A DNA stretch of 19,629 nucleotides. Origin: Firm-04 sp045628085 (GTDB lineage Bacteria; Bacillota; Clostridia; Oscillospirales; Ruminococcaceae). Under the pieces are notes generated by a model that was not told the origin of the DNA, did not search any database, and saw only the letters and a program-made list of their open reading frames with translations. Location of the stretch: the NCBI GenBank assembly GCA_045628085.1, contig JAZQOZ010000175.1, forward strand, positions 1 through 19,629. The letters are read 5' to 3'. The position numbers and the translations under genes are program-made. This document shows, piece after piece, positions 11,585 through 18,557 of this stretch; positions within the stretch are counted from its first letter, which is position 1, and the number at the start of each line of letters is the position of its first letter.

Positions 11585-12991
11585 TCAGCCCTCGGAATGG
11601 GTGGTATCCTGCGGTTTCCCGTCATTCTGCGGACGATGCGGATGATTGCCGCTGCCGCGCTGATTCGGATTGCGGCGGTTATTATAATACGGCTTGCGGA
11701 AACGGCGGTTCGGATCATTCTGTTTCTGCGCATTCTGACGCTGTGCAGACTGTGGCTGTTCCGCAGTACGTTCCGGATGCTCAACAACAGCGCGATGCTC
11801 TGTGAAATCCATATCATCTGTCAGCGCTGTGCCTGCTGAACTGCGCTGTACCGGCTTGGGTGCAGGCGCTGCGGTCTTCTGCTGACGATTTTCGCCGAAT
11901 TCCGGATGCAGTGCAGATGCCGCCGTCTGCTGCGGTGCGGCAGGTACTGCGGGTTTCGGCTGTACCGGTTTTTCCTGCGCGGGACGTTCCGGTGCGGCAG
12001 CTTTTTCTTCGGCAGGTTTCTGCTGCGGTTTTATAGGCTTTTGCGGACGCTCCTGCTTCGGATGCTCCTGCTTTTGATCCGGTGCATCCTTTTTTTGTGC
12101 TGTATCGGCTTTTTCCGGCTGATTCCGCTTGTCACGCAGATCTTCTCTGGTCATGCGGCGGCTTGCATCCTGCAAACGCTCGACCTGATCGCGGTGAACG
12201 GTTGTCGGAACATCCGAATTTTCCGGCTTGACGCGCAGATTGCCTGTCACAAGATTCGTTTCCATAACATAGGCACGAACCGGAACCGTTCCGGTGACCT
12301 CCGCCGGAAGAATAACCGTTGAGCCGACCTTCGGTGTCAGCTTGATGAGTTCTTCATAGACGGGGCTTTCATAGCGCAGACAGCACATCAGTCTGCCGCA
12401 GGTGCCGGAAATTTTGGTCGGATTCAGTGCAAGTCCCTGTTCTTTTGCCATTTTAATGGAGATCGGCTGGAAACTGTTGAGATAGCCTTTGCAGCAGAAT
12501 TCTCTGCCGCAGATACCAAGACCGCCGAGCAGTTTTGCCTCATCTCTGTCACCGATCTGACGCAGTTCGATGCGGACATGGAATGCCAGAGCCAGATCCT
12601 TGACCAGCTCACGGAAATCGACACGCGATTCGGCGGTGAAATAGAAGATCAGCTTATTGCTGTCAAATCCGCACTCGACATCTACAAGGCGCATCGGCAG
12701 ATTTCTAGCGTCGATGCGTTCCTGACAGATGCGCATTGCATCCGCCATATAGGCGCGGTTCTTTTCGAGAATTGCCATATCTTCATCGGTTGCGAGCCGC
12801 AGAATGGGCTTCAGCGGCGCGGTGATGTTGTCATCCGCAACGGCATGGCGTCTTGCAGCGACTTCTCCGCATTCAGGGCCTCTTGCCGTTTCGACGACGA
12901 CATAACTGCCCTCGGCGGGATTCAGATTACCCGGCTCAAAATAGTACATTTTTCCGCCGCTTTTGAATTTAACTCCGATTACTTCAATCAT
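11585..12991 (-). CDS. ricT: RicT (PSP1/YaaT) RNase Y-specificity factor with long disordered tail
   Basis: The first 270 or so residues are a PSP1-domain protein of the YaaT/RicT family. GPECGEV lies near 38-44, and two cysteine clusters, CGREFCC (161-167) and CGRLMCC (198-204), probably ligate an iron-sulfur cluster. In Bacillus, RicT acts with RicA and RicF to direct RNase Y cleavage of mRNAs and influences sporulation and biofilm pathways. The Bacillus protein is about 275 residues; this one is 468. The extra 190 residues are low-complexity, rich in Lys, Gln, Pro, Glu and Ala, and end in an Arg/Asn/Gly-rich stretch (NRRFRKPYYNNRRNPNQRG). The gene follows holB and darA, as in Bacillus. TAGGAATTAGAT precedes ATG 12991. 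No clear terminator follows. Confidence 0.9.
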   Translation of the reverse strand: MIEVIGVKFKSGGKMYYFEPGNLNPAEGSYVVVETARGPECGEVAARRHAVADDNITAPLKPILRLATDEDMAILEKNRAYMADAMRICQERIDARNLPMRLVDVECGFDSNKLIFYFTAESRVDFRELVKDLALAFHVRIELRQIGDRDEAKLLGGLGICGREFCCKGYLNSFQPISIKMAKEQGLALNPTKISGTCGRLMCCLRYESPVYEELIKLTPKVGSTVILPAEVTGTVPVRAYVMETNLVTGNLRVKPENSDVPTTVHRDQVERLQDASRRMTREDLRDKRNQPEKADTAQKKDAPDQKQEHPKQERPQKPIKPQQKPAEEKAAAPERPAQEKPVQPKPAVPAAPQQTAASALHPEFGENRQQKTAAPAPKPVQRSSAGTALTDDMDFTEHRAVVEHPERTAEQPQSAQRQNAQKQNDPNRRFRKPYYNNRRNPNQRGSGNHPHRPQNDGKPQDTTHSEG

Positions 12992-13010
12992 ATCTAATTC
13001 CTATCTGTTT

Positions 13011-13033
13011 CCGGCATGATACCGATATGCCGG
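13011..13033 (-). promoter_or_regulatory. intercistronic hairpin between holB and ricT
   Basis: CCGGCAT (13011-13017) and ATGCCGG (13027-13033) form a perfect 7-bp stem in the 54-bp holB-ricT gap. No T-run follows on the minus strand, so it is not a terminator. It may mark mRNA processing or stability. Confidence 0.45.
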
Positions 13034-13045
13034 TTGATTATGTGT

Positions 13046-14038
13046 TCATGCTTCGCAGAGTGCCGCACAAAGCGCCGTAACAGTCAGCACTGCGCCGACA
13101 TTGCTTTCGAGATCGGCAAATGCTTCTGCGACTGCGCCGTGCAGACGGATCGCACGCTGCGGCGATATTCTGCCTGCAAGTGCTTCGGATGCGCTGCGGT
13201 CACAGCCGAGCCTGTGAAATTCGCCGTCGAGTGAATAGACAGCGGCATCCCGTATCTGCATATCAAACAGTTCGAGTGTGCGCTGCAATCGCTCTTTATC
13301 GGATGCGGCAGATGTCAGCAGACGGAGCAGAGCATACTCATTGCCCTCTGCAAGTGCCGCAGTCAGTTCTGCCGCTGTTTCGGCAGCCTGCCGCTGCATA
13401 TCATCACCGAGATATCCGATACATTTTCCGATATTGCCGCCGAACCGCGATACCGCAGACTGGATCTCATCCGCAGAATAAGAAAGCCGTGTCAGAGCTT
13501 CGATGCATTCGCTCTCTGTGACAGGGAAAACAGCTTTCGCAGTCATACGGGATAGCAGCGTCGGCAGAAGTGAACCGATGGTTTCCGCCGTGAAAACAAA
13601 ACAGGCGTGTGCAGGCGGTTCTTCAACGGATTTGAGCAGCGCATTCTGTGCCTGTATGCTCATTCCGTCTGCATCCGGGAATAAAAAGATGCGCATATCG
13701 CCGTTATTCGGCAGAATGCCGGCTTCATGCCGCACGGTACGCACAGTTTCAACTGAAAAGCCCATGCGCTTTCCGGAATGCTCCGCTGTCATGACATCGG
13801 GATGAGCATTTTCAAGGATCAGACGGCAGTTTTTGCAGCAGCCGCAGGGCGCATGGTCAGGATCTTCACAAAGCACGAGCATGGAAAACCATTTTGCAAG
13901 TGCTTTCTTGCCGCAGCCGCGTTCACCGTGCAGCAGCAGTGCATGGGGCAGATGATTCTGCCTGCGCATAAGCCGGAGATCGGCGCGGAGCTGTGCATTG
14001 CCGGCAATGACCGGCTGTTCCGGTGCTGTCGTGTTCAC
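13046..14038 (-). CDS. holB: DNA polymerase III delta-prime subunit
   Basis: The 330-residue protein is the delta-prime subunit of the replication clamp loader. The Walker A motif HGERGCGKK is at 37-45. A zinc-binding group Cys57, Cys65, Cys67/68 and Cys71 lies in APCGCCKNC and the preceding segment. NALLKSVEEPP (with MSIQ before it) and LLPTLLSRM carry the conserved clamp-loader segments, the latter containing the SRC-like arginine region as SRM. It would assemble with tau/gamma and delta to load the beta clamp. The start is GTG at 14038, overlapping the darA TGA (GTGA), which implies translational coupling; the ribosome binding site (GAAAAG) is weak. darA-holB-ricT order matches Bacillus yaaQ-yaaR-holB-yaaT without yaaR. 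The C-terminal third is less conserved. Confidence 0.9.
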   Translation of the reverse strand: MNTTAPEQPVIAGNAQLRADLRLMRRQNHLPHALLLHGERGCGKKALAKWFSMLVLCEDPDHAPCGCCKNCRLILENAHPDVMTAEHSGKRMGFSVETVRTVRHEAGILPNNGDMRIFLFPDADGMSIQAQNALLKSVEEPPAHACFVFTAETIGSLLPTLLSRMTAKAVFPVTESECIEALTRLSYSADEIQSAVSRFGGNIGKCIGYLGDDMQRQAAETAAELTAALAEGNEYALLRLLTSAASDKERLQRTLELFDMQIRDAAVYSLDGEFHRLGCDRSASEALAGRISPQRAIRLHGAVAEAFADLESNVGAVLTVTALCAALCEA

Positions 14039-14364
14039 AGCTTTTCAAACCGTTCGATATTGGTCACAAAAACGGTTGCACCGCCGACCGGAACCTCAAG
14101 CGGCATAGAAGGGATCTGACCGGTCGAAGGACCGTAGGCAGGAGCCGAGGGAATGAACTGCTTTCTGTGGTGACATTTCTGCTGCACCACATTGATGACG
14201 GTCTCAACCTCGGATTCTTCTACACAGATCAGAAATGTTGTATTGCCTGAGCTGAGAAAGCTGCCGGAAGATGCCAGCTTTGTTGCACGAAATCCACTTT
14301 TGGCAAGCGCTTTTGATACGGCGGCGCTGTCATCGCCGTTTACGACTGCAAAGATCAGTTTCAT
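14035..14364 (-). CDS. darA: cyclic-di-AMP receptor, PII-like (DarA/YaaQ)
   Basis: The 109-residue protein matches the DarA (PstA/YaaQ) family of PII-like trimeric c-di-AMP receptors. It opens MKLIFAVVNGDD and has the FRATKLASSGSFLSSGNTTF segment that binds the ligand. HHRKQFI lies in the middle, and GGATVFVTNIERFEKL forms the end strand. Family proteins bind c-di-AMP at subunit interfaces, and their downstream targets are not well defined. Length is normal. ATG 14364 follows GAGGTTATACATAG, a somewhat long spacing. It is the first gene of the darA-holB-ricT unit, with its own promoter at 14445-14473, and it overlaps the holB start by four bases. Confidence 0.95.
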   Translation of the reverse strand: MKLIFAVVNGDDSAAVSKALAKSGFRATKLASSGSFLSSGNTTFLICVEESEVETVINVVQQKCHHRKQFIPSAPAYGPSTGQIPSMPLEVPVGGATVFVTNIERFEKL

Positions 14365-14403
14365 CTATGTATAACCTCATTTCTCCAACGGCATTGTCAT
14401 ATT

Positions 14404-14435
14404 CAAAAGAAGCCTGCACGGCCTGCACAGGCTTC
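14404..14435 (-). terminator. terminator-like hairpin downstream of the gpr operon, inside the darA leader
   Basis: On the minus strand GAAGCCTG (14428-14435) pairs with CAGGCTTC (14409-14416) and is followed by TTTTGAAT. It would stop read-through from the upstream operon. Transcripts from the darA promoter begin only a few bases before it, where a terminator is unlikely to work, so there it would be a 5' stem. Confidence 0.55.
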
Positions 14436-14444
14436 CCCATAATC

Positions 14445-14473
14445 AGTATACCACAAAAAAGGAAAATATGCAA
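14445..14473 (-). promoter_or_regulatory. promoter of darA-holB-ricT
   Basis: On the minus strand TTGCAT (14468-14473), a 17-bp spacer and TATACT (14445-14450) predict a start near 14438, about 75 nt before the darA ATG. Confidence 0.72.
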
Positions 14474-14503
14474 GTGATAAAAGAAAAATCAGAGCGTATA
14501 CTA

Positions 14504-14857
14504 TTAAAATACTGACAACTCCGTATGGCGCAGCCATTGCAGCTCTGCGATGATGCTGTGCAGTTCTGCCGGCAGCGCTGCATGATCCGCTGTGTTCAGT
14601 GCATCGAGCTTCATGATCCGCGTATTGAGATCGGTCAGCGATTGATTCGGAACGAAGAAATGCAGCGGCAAATACTGTTTGTCCCATTCGTCTGTCAGCG
14701 CACGGATCGCAGATACCGGATCGTCTGCGGAAAGGACGGTTTCCGTCAGCGCGATCAGAACCGAACAGCTTTTCCGGACGGTAAAAGCGGAAAATATGCT
14801 CAGCAAACTGAATCCGCAGAGCAGCAGTGACGCAATGCGAACGCGAAGATTGCTCAT
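14504..14857 (-). CDS. DUF4363-like membrane-anchored protein
   Basis: The 117-residue protein has a single N-terminal hydrophobic segment (RIASLLLCGFSLLSIFSAF, about 6-25) and an alpha-helical remainder exposed outside, including DEWDKQYLPLHFFVP and ELQWLRHTEL. This layout and its position directly after a DUF421 gene fit the DUF4363 family, whose function is not established. I chose ATG 14857 because AAAGGAGCAGG precedes it and it overlaps the upstream TGA (ATGA); a frame open to 14992 runs inside the DUF421 gene. It is the last gene of the gpr operon, so it may have a spore role, which is inference. No terminator is visible before 14435. Confidence 0.72.
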   Translation of the reverse strand: MSNLRVRIASLLLCGFSLLSIFSAFTVRKSCSVLIALTETVLSADDPVSAIRALTDEWDKQYLPLHFFVPNQSLTDLNTRIMKLDALNTADHAALPAELHSIIAELQWLRHTELSVF

Positions 14858-15531
14858 GTTTCCTGCTCCTTTCTGATGAGCGTGCAGATGCCGGAACTGT
14901 CGGCTGTCAGCAGGAAGATCTGTTCGGGTTCGAGACGCTTCTGCTTCAGCAGACGGTGCAGTTTGTGTTCGGAGAAACCGCAGGCGGCGCATCCTTCGGC
15001 GCTGATACTGCCGTCAGCGATCAGGACTTCCGGCGGATCATTTTCATCCGGCTGCATTCGGAAGTCTATTGGCGTGACGGGCTGTGCTGCGGCTTTCGGA
15101 CAGACGGATACTGTGCCGTTTGTTTCGACGACCGCAGTCTGCACATCCCGAATATCGAAAATACCGTTGCTGCGGAGCGCCGTCATCAGATCATCCAGCG
15201 TAAAGCGCAGTTCGCGCATAATATGCTGATCAATTTCGCCGCCGCGGATAATGACTTTCGGTCCGCCTGCAAGAAGATGCCGCACGCGCCTGCTTTTCAT
15301 GCCGAACCATGCGAGCAGGACCTCGAAGCAAATGAGCAGCAGCATCGGGGCAATTCCCATCAGCAGAGGCAGATCGCGGTCCTCCAGCGGCAGGGATGCA
15401 ATATTAGAGATCAGAATGGTGATAACAAGCTCTGCCGGCTGCAATTCTCCGATCTGCCGTTTCCCCATGAGCCGCACGCCGAATACAACGATCGGATATA
15501 AGATCAGTACGCGAAATAAACAGACAAGCAT
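14854..15531 (-). CDS. DUF421 (YetF-like) membrane protein
   Basis: The 225-residue protein has three N-terminal hydrophobic segments (about 3-22, 33-50, 58-76), including the family motif FGVRLMGKRQIGELQPAELVITILISN. A cytoplasmic domain of about 150 residues follows, with the GPKVIIRGGEI and RELRFTLDDLMTALR segments and a C-terminal EVLIADGSI region. This is the DUF421 family typified by Bacillus YetF; relatives affect spore inner-membrane properties, though the biochemistry is unknown. AAAGGAG lies upstream of ATG 15531 at a spacing of about 12 bases, in a 22-bp gap after gpr. It overlaps the next gene by four bases. The operon with gpr supports a forespore role. Confidence 0.88.
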   Translation of the reverse strand: MLVCLFRVLILYPIVVFGVRLMGKRQIGELQPAELVITILISNIASLPLEDRDLPLLMGIAPMLLLICFEVLLAWFGMKSRRVRHLLAGGPKVIIRGGEIDQHIMRELRFTLDDLMTALRSNGIFDIRDVQTAVVETNGTVSVCPKAAAQPVTPIDFRMQPDENDPPEVLIADGSISAEGCAACGFSEHKLHRLLKQKRLEPEQIFLLTADSSGICTLIRKEQET

Positions 15532-15553
15532 ATCAAGTTACGGCTCCTTTCCC

Positions 15554-16402
15554 TTACAGTGATTCGGCATCTTCATAGGAAAGCTGCGGATGCAGCGCGA
15601 GATTGATGCCGAGTGCGAGCAGCCGTGCCGCATGATGTGTCAGGCGGTCGATATCACGCGGCGTGACCATGAGATTCGGCAGATCATCCGGCGGAACGGA
15701 ATTTGCCTGCCGGATAACCGTATGCAGATCAACAACAGTCGGGACACCGACTGCAATGACGGGTACACCGAGCGTTTTTGCACTCAGTTCGGCGCGGCTG
15801 TTCCGCACGCCGCTTCCGGGGGAAATGCCTGAATCCGATATCTGAACGGTCGTGCCGAGCCGGCGAAGATCGGAACAGGCGAGCGCGTCTACGGCAATGA
15901 TGCATTCCGGATGAATGCGGGTTTTGAGTGCGGCGATCAGTTCCGCGGTTTCGATGCCGGTCTGACCGAGTACGCCGTTTGCCAGCACACTGACCGGACG
16001 GAGCGCACGCAGGAAATCTGTATCCGGATCATTGTCGGCAAGCTCCTGCCGAAGATGCCGCGTTGCAAGGATGCGGCCTGCGGTCTGCGGACCGAGTGCA
16101 TCCGGCGTGATATCGGAATTGCCGAGTCCTGCGATCAGGACAGCACCTTCCGGAATGAACCTGCGAAGTTCGTCTGCAAGTTCTGCCGCCTGTCTGCGAA
16201 GCTGCGGTGCTGTATGATGAAGCTGTACTGATTCGAGCGTCAGATAATGTCCTTTCGGTCTGCCGATCGCCGCGCCGTGTTCATCAGAGTCGATTTCGAT
16301 CTCGGTAATGCGGAATGCTTCGCCGCGGTGCCGAATGAAGATCCCGTCCTGTGAGGGGAATCCGGCGGCGCGTTCCAGCGCAAGGTCTGTTCTGGTCTGC
16401 AT
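15554..16402 (-). CDS. gpr: germination protease GPR (spore SASP endopeptidase)
   Basis: The 282-residue protein is the aspartic-type protease that degrades small acid-soluble spore proteins at germination. The proregion begins MQTRTDLALE, matching the RTDLAVE segment where zymogen processing occurs in Bacillus. Diagnostic blocks follow: GLGNSDITPDALGP, the PVSVLANGVLGQTGIET segment, VDALA, QISDSGISPGSGV, GVPVIAVGVPTVVD and NLMVTP. The segment between TVVD and NLMVTP is much shorter than in Bacillus, which explains most of the smaller size (about 370 residues in Bacillus). ATG 16402 follows AAAGGTGAG; an ATG at 16447 adds residues unlike the family. A sigma-G-like promoter lies upstream (16455-16483). 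DUF421 and DUF4363-like genes follow in the operon. Its presence indicates an endospore former. Confidence 0.94.
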   Translation of the reverse strand: MQTRTDLALERAAGFPSQDGIFIRHRGEAFRITEIEIDSDEHGAAIGRPKGHYLTLESVQLHHTAPQLRRQAAELADELRRFIPEGAVLIAGLGNSDITPDALGPQTAGRILATRHLRQELADNDPDTDFLRALRPVSVLANGVLGQTGIETAELIAALKTRIHPECIIAVDALACSDLRRLGTTVQISDSGISPGSGVRNSRAELSAKTLGVPVIAVGVPTVVDLHTVIRQANSVPPDDLPNLMVTPRDIDRLTHHAARLLALGINLALHPQLSYEDAESL

Positions 16403-16428
16403 GATTCTCACCTTTGCTTGTGAATGTA

Positions 16429-16457
16429 TTGACAAATTGAAATGCATCTGCTATAAT
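16429..16457 (+). promoter_or_regulatory. consensus promoter of the LRR-dockerin gene
   Basis: TTGACA (16429-16434), a 17-bp spacer and TATAAT (16452-16457), both perfect, predict a start near 16464 and a leader of about 45 nt. It overlaps the candidate minus-strand sigma-G promoter of gpr. Confidence 0.88.
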
Positions 16458-16483
16458 TATGAACAGCTGTGCGGAAAATATGC
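16455..16483 (-). promoter_or_regulatory. candidate sigma-G promoter of the gpr operon
   Basis: On the minus strand GCATA (16479-16483), 17 bp and CATAATT (16455-16461) resemble forespore sigma-G/sigma-F boxes (GHATR, 17-18 bp, CATHHTA), with one mismatch in the second box. A second match lies slightly upstream (GCATA, 17 bp, CATATTT). No sigma-A promoter serves gpr. Confidence 0.45.
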
Positions 16484-16508
16484 GCAAATATGAAAGGAGT
16501 ATGCGGCT

Positions 16509-17867
16509 ATGAAAAGAATGGCAATGATGCTGTGTGCAGCCTGCCTTGCAGGTGTATCGGTGACGGCGGCGATCTCTGCGAACTCTGTGGCTTATGCTGA
16601 GGAAATATCACCGGCAGACGGCACACTGGCAAGCGGTCAGACATGGACGCTCGACAGTGACGGAACGCTGACGGTCAGCGGTACGGGAAACATAGACGGA
16701 AACAGCGAACGAAGCTATTCGTGGTATACGGTGCGTCAGAGCGTGAACAAAGTCGTGGTAGAGGAAGGCATTACCGGCATCGGTACTTCCGCATTCTATG
16801 ATTTCAAAAATCTGACTGAGATCTCCCTTGCAAAGACAGTCGCATACATAGGCGATACTGCATTTTACAGCTGCGGCAGTCTGACCGGGATCAATTTGCC
16901 GGATGCGGTGACGAAAATCGGCAAAAATGCATTCATGAACTGTGAGAAGCTCGCAGGCATCACCCTTTCAAAAAATCTGCAAAGCATCGGGAAAGCAGCT
17001 TTTACCTATTGCTATGGTCTGAAAAATGTGACAGTTCCCTCAGATAACGCATATTTCTGTGCGGCAGACGGCGTGCTGTTTTCAAAGGATAAGACACAGC
17101 TGCTGCTCTATCCGGCAGGACGGACACAGACTTCGTATTCTATTCCGAAAGGTGTCACTTACATCGGCGCTTATGCGTTTCATTCCAATCAGGTGCTTGA
17201 GAAGATCACATTCCCCACAAGTCTTGAACTGACGGATATTGATGCATTTTACGGATCAAAATGGCTGAAGCAAAGACAGGCGGAGAGCAATTTTGTTGTA
17301 GCAAACGGCATTCTGATCAATGCAGAACGCTGTGAGGGCGCGGTAACGGTTCCGGGAAACGTGAGAAAGATCGGCACATGGGCATTTTATCGGTTCATGG
17401 AAAGCAAAGTCACAAGCGTGGTATTGCCGGAAACCGTAACGGCAATTACGGAAAATGCATGGTATGGCTGCGGCGGTGTGACGAGTCTGACAATTTATAA
17501 TCGGAACTGCGTGATCGAGGCACTGCCGGAGAATGCAAAAATTTACGGCTATCGCAGTTCAACCGCAGAAACAATGGCTGCGAAATGCGGACTGACATTC
17601 ATACCGCTTGATCCGGATCCGGACAGCCTCGGCGATTTTGACGGAAATGGGAAAGTTGAGATCGAGGATGCACAGCAGGTGCTTAATACCTATACGGCTG
17701 TTCTTTCCGGTTATTCGGCGGAGCTGACTGCGGAGCAGGAAGCCGCCGGAGATGTCAATTCCGATCAGACAGTCGATGTCGCCGATGCACAGTTCATTTT
17801 GACCTATTATACGGAAAAGATCGTTGCAGGCAAGACGGTCAGCTGGGAAGATATCATCGGCAAATAA
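16509..17867 (+). CDS. secreted BspA-type leucine-rich-repeat protein with C-terminal dockerin
   Basis: The 452-residue protein has a signal peptide (about 1-30, cleavage after AYA). BspA-type LRR_5 repeats follow (about 75-345), recognisable by repeating units such as IGTSAFYDFKNLTEISL, IGDTAFYSCGSLTGINL and IGKNAFMNCEKLAGITL, with an embedded FCAADGVLFSKD module. After a DPDPDS linker come two dockerin segments, GDFDGNGKVEIEDAQQVL (375-392) and GDVNSDQTVDVADAQFIL (414-431), with Asp/Asn calcium-loop residues. The dockerin would attach the protein to a cohesin-bearing scaffoldin; the LRR part probably mediates protein or surface contacts. No catalytic domain is present. AAAGGAG precedes ATG 16509, with a consensus promoter upstream. 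It is a single-gene unit between gpr and rpsT. Confidence 0.93.
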   Translation: MKRMAMMLCAACLAGVSVTAAISANSVAYAEEISPADGTLASGQTWTLDSDGTLTVSGTGNIDGNSERSYSWYTVRQSVNKVVVEEGITGIGTSAFYDFKNLTEISLAKTVAYIGDTAFYSCGSLTGINLPDAVTKIGKNAFMNCEKLAGITLSKNLQSIGKAAFTYCYGLKNVTVPSDNAYFCAADGVLFSKDKTQLLLYPAGRTQTSYSIPKGVTYIGAYAFHSNQVLEKITFPTSLELTDIDAFYGSKWLKQRQAESNFVVANGILINAERCEGAVTVPGNVRKIGTWAFYRFMESKVTSVVLPETVTAITENAWYGCGGVTSLTIYNRNCVIEALPENAKIYGYRSSTAETMAAKCGLTFIPLDPDPDSLGDFDGNGKVEIEDAQQVLNTYTAVLSGYSAELTAEQEAAGDVNSDQTVDVADAQFILTYYTEKIVAGKTVSWEDIIGK

Positions 17868-17953
17868 GCACGAATCAGCAGATTTTGACGGAACATTGTG
17901 CAAGCTGCCGAAACAGCCTGCGAAACTTACGCAAAATTCCGCATTTTGCCATA

Positions 17954-17982
17954 TTGCAATTTATCCGCGAAACTGCTATAAT
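17954..17982 (+). promoter_or_regulatory. rpsT promoter
   Basis: TTGCAA (17954-17959), a 17-bp spacer and TATAAT (17977-17982) predict a start near 17989. Confidence 0.8.
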
Positions 17983-17988
17983 AATAAG

Positions 17989-18134
17989 TGGCTTGGCAGC
18001 ATGGATACAGTATGCGGTCCCCACCCGCAGCAGGCAGAATGATCCCGCCATAATCATTTTGCTGTGATATGCCGCTTTTCCCGAATATTTCTGAAAATCT
18101 GCAAACCGGCAGACAAGAAAAGGAGTACCAAACA
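17989..18134 (+). promoter_or_regulatory. long structured leader of rpsT
   Basis: About 145 nt separate the predicted start from the S20 ATG. They contain GCGG/CCGC (18014-18017 with 18025-18028, 7-nt loop) and CAG-AATGAT/ATCATT-CTG (18035-18064) hairpins. The AAAAGGAG ribosome binding site follows. A leader of this size could carry S20 autoregulation, which is inference. Confidence 0.4.
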
Positions 18135-18407
18135 ATGGCAGCAGCAAAGAATACAGCGCCGAAAAAGCGCCCCACACCTGAAAAGAGAGATAAGACCAAC
18201 AAGATCCGTGCAGCTCGCAACAAAGCTACAAAGTCTGCACTCAAAACTGTTCTCAAGAAGGCATACGTCGGCGGCAAGGATCGTCAGACAGTTATCCGCT
18301 ATGCGATCAAGCGTGTTGATCAGGCTTGCGCAAAGGGTATCCTGCACAAGAACAATGCCGCAAGAAAGAAGTCTCAGCTCATGAGACTGCTCAACAAGGC
18401 AGTATGA
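18135..18407 (+). CDS. rpsT: 30S ribosomal protein S20
   Basis: The 90-residue, very basic, helical protein is S20, which binds 16S rRNA early in 30S assembly. MAAAKNTAPKKRPTPEKRDK opens it, RAARNKATKSALKTVLKK follows, and GILHKNNAARKKSQLMRLLN closes it, all S20 signatures. I chose ATG 18135 because AAAAGGAG lies 9 bases upstream and the family begins here; a frame open back to 18069 runs through the leader. It has its own promoter, a long leader and a strong terminator, so it is monocistronic. In many Firmicutes rpsT neighbours gpr; here they flank the LRR-dockerin gene on opposite strands. Confidence 0.95.
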   Translation: MAAAKNTAPKKRPTPEKRDKTNKIRAARNKATKSALKTVLKKAYVGGKDRQTVIRYAIKRVDQACAKGILHKNNAARKKSQLMRLLNKAV

Positions 18408-18427
18408 TCTGATTTGTATGCAGAATC

Positions 18428-18470
18428 AAACCGCTGTTCTCAGAAATGAGAGCAGCGGTTTTTCGTTTTT
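18428..18470 (+). terminator. intrinsic terminator of rpsT
   Basis: AAACCGCTG-TTCTC pairs with GAGA-GCAGCGGTTT (18428-18461), with near-perfect pairing around an AGAAA loop. TTTTTCGTTTTTT follows. Confidence 0.92.
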
Positions 18471-18480
18471 TGAAAATATC

Positions 18481-18512
18481 TGTCAGAAAACTGCGGATAT
18501 GACTGACTGTAT
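18481..18512 (+). promoter_or_regulatory. candidate ECF-type promoter for the second sigma operon
   Basis: TGTCA (18481-18485), 19 bp and GACTGTAT (18505-18512) resemble the arrangement before the first ECF operon (TGTCA, 20 bp, GACTATAT). No sigma-A promoter with good spacing is visible between the rpsT terminator and the start codon. Confidence 0.35.
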
Positions 18513-18557
18513 CTTATGAAGGCCTTCAAATGAAAACGTCCGAAAGGGGGGAACGGT

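Noticed and set aside
14858..14992. Longer start for the DUF4363-like protein
   Set aside because: The extension lies wholly inside the DUF421 gene and is Arg-rich; ATG 14857 has a ribosome binding site and the typical ATGA overlap.
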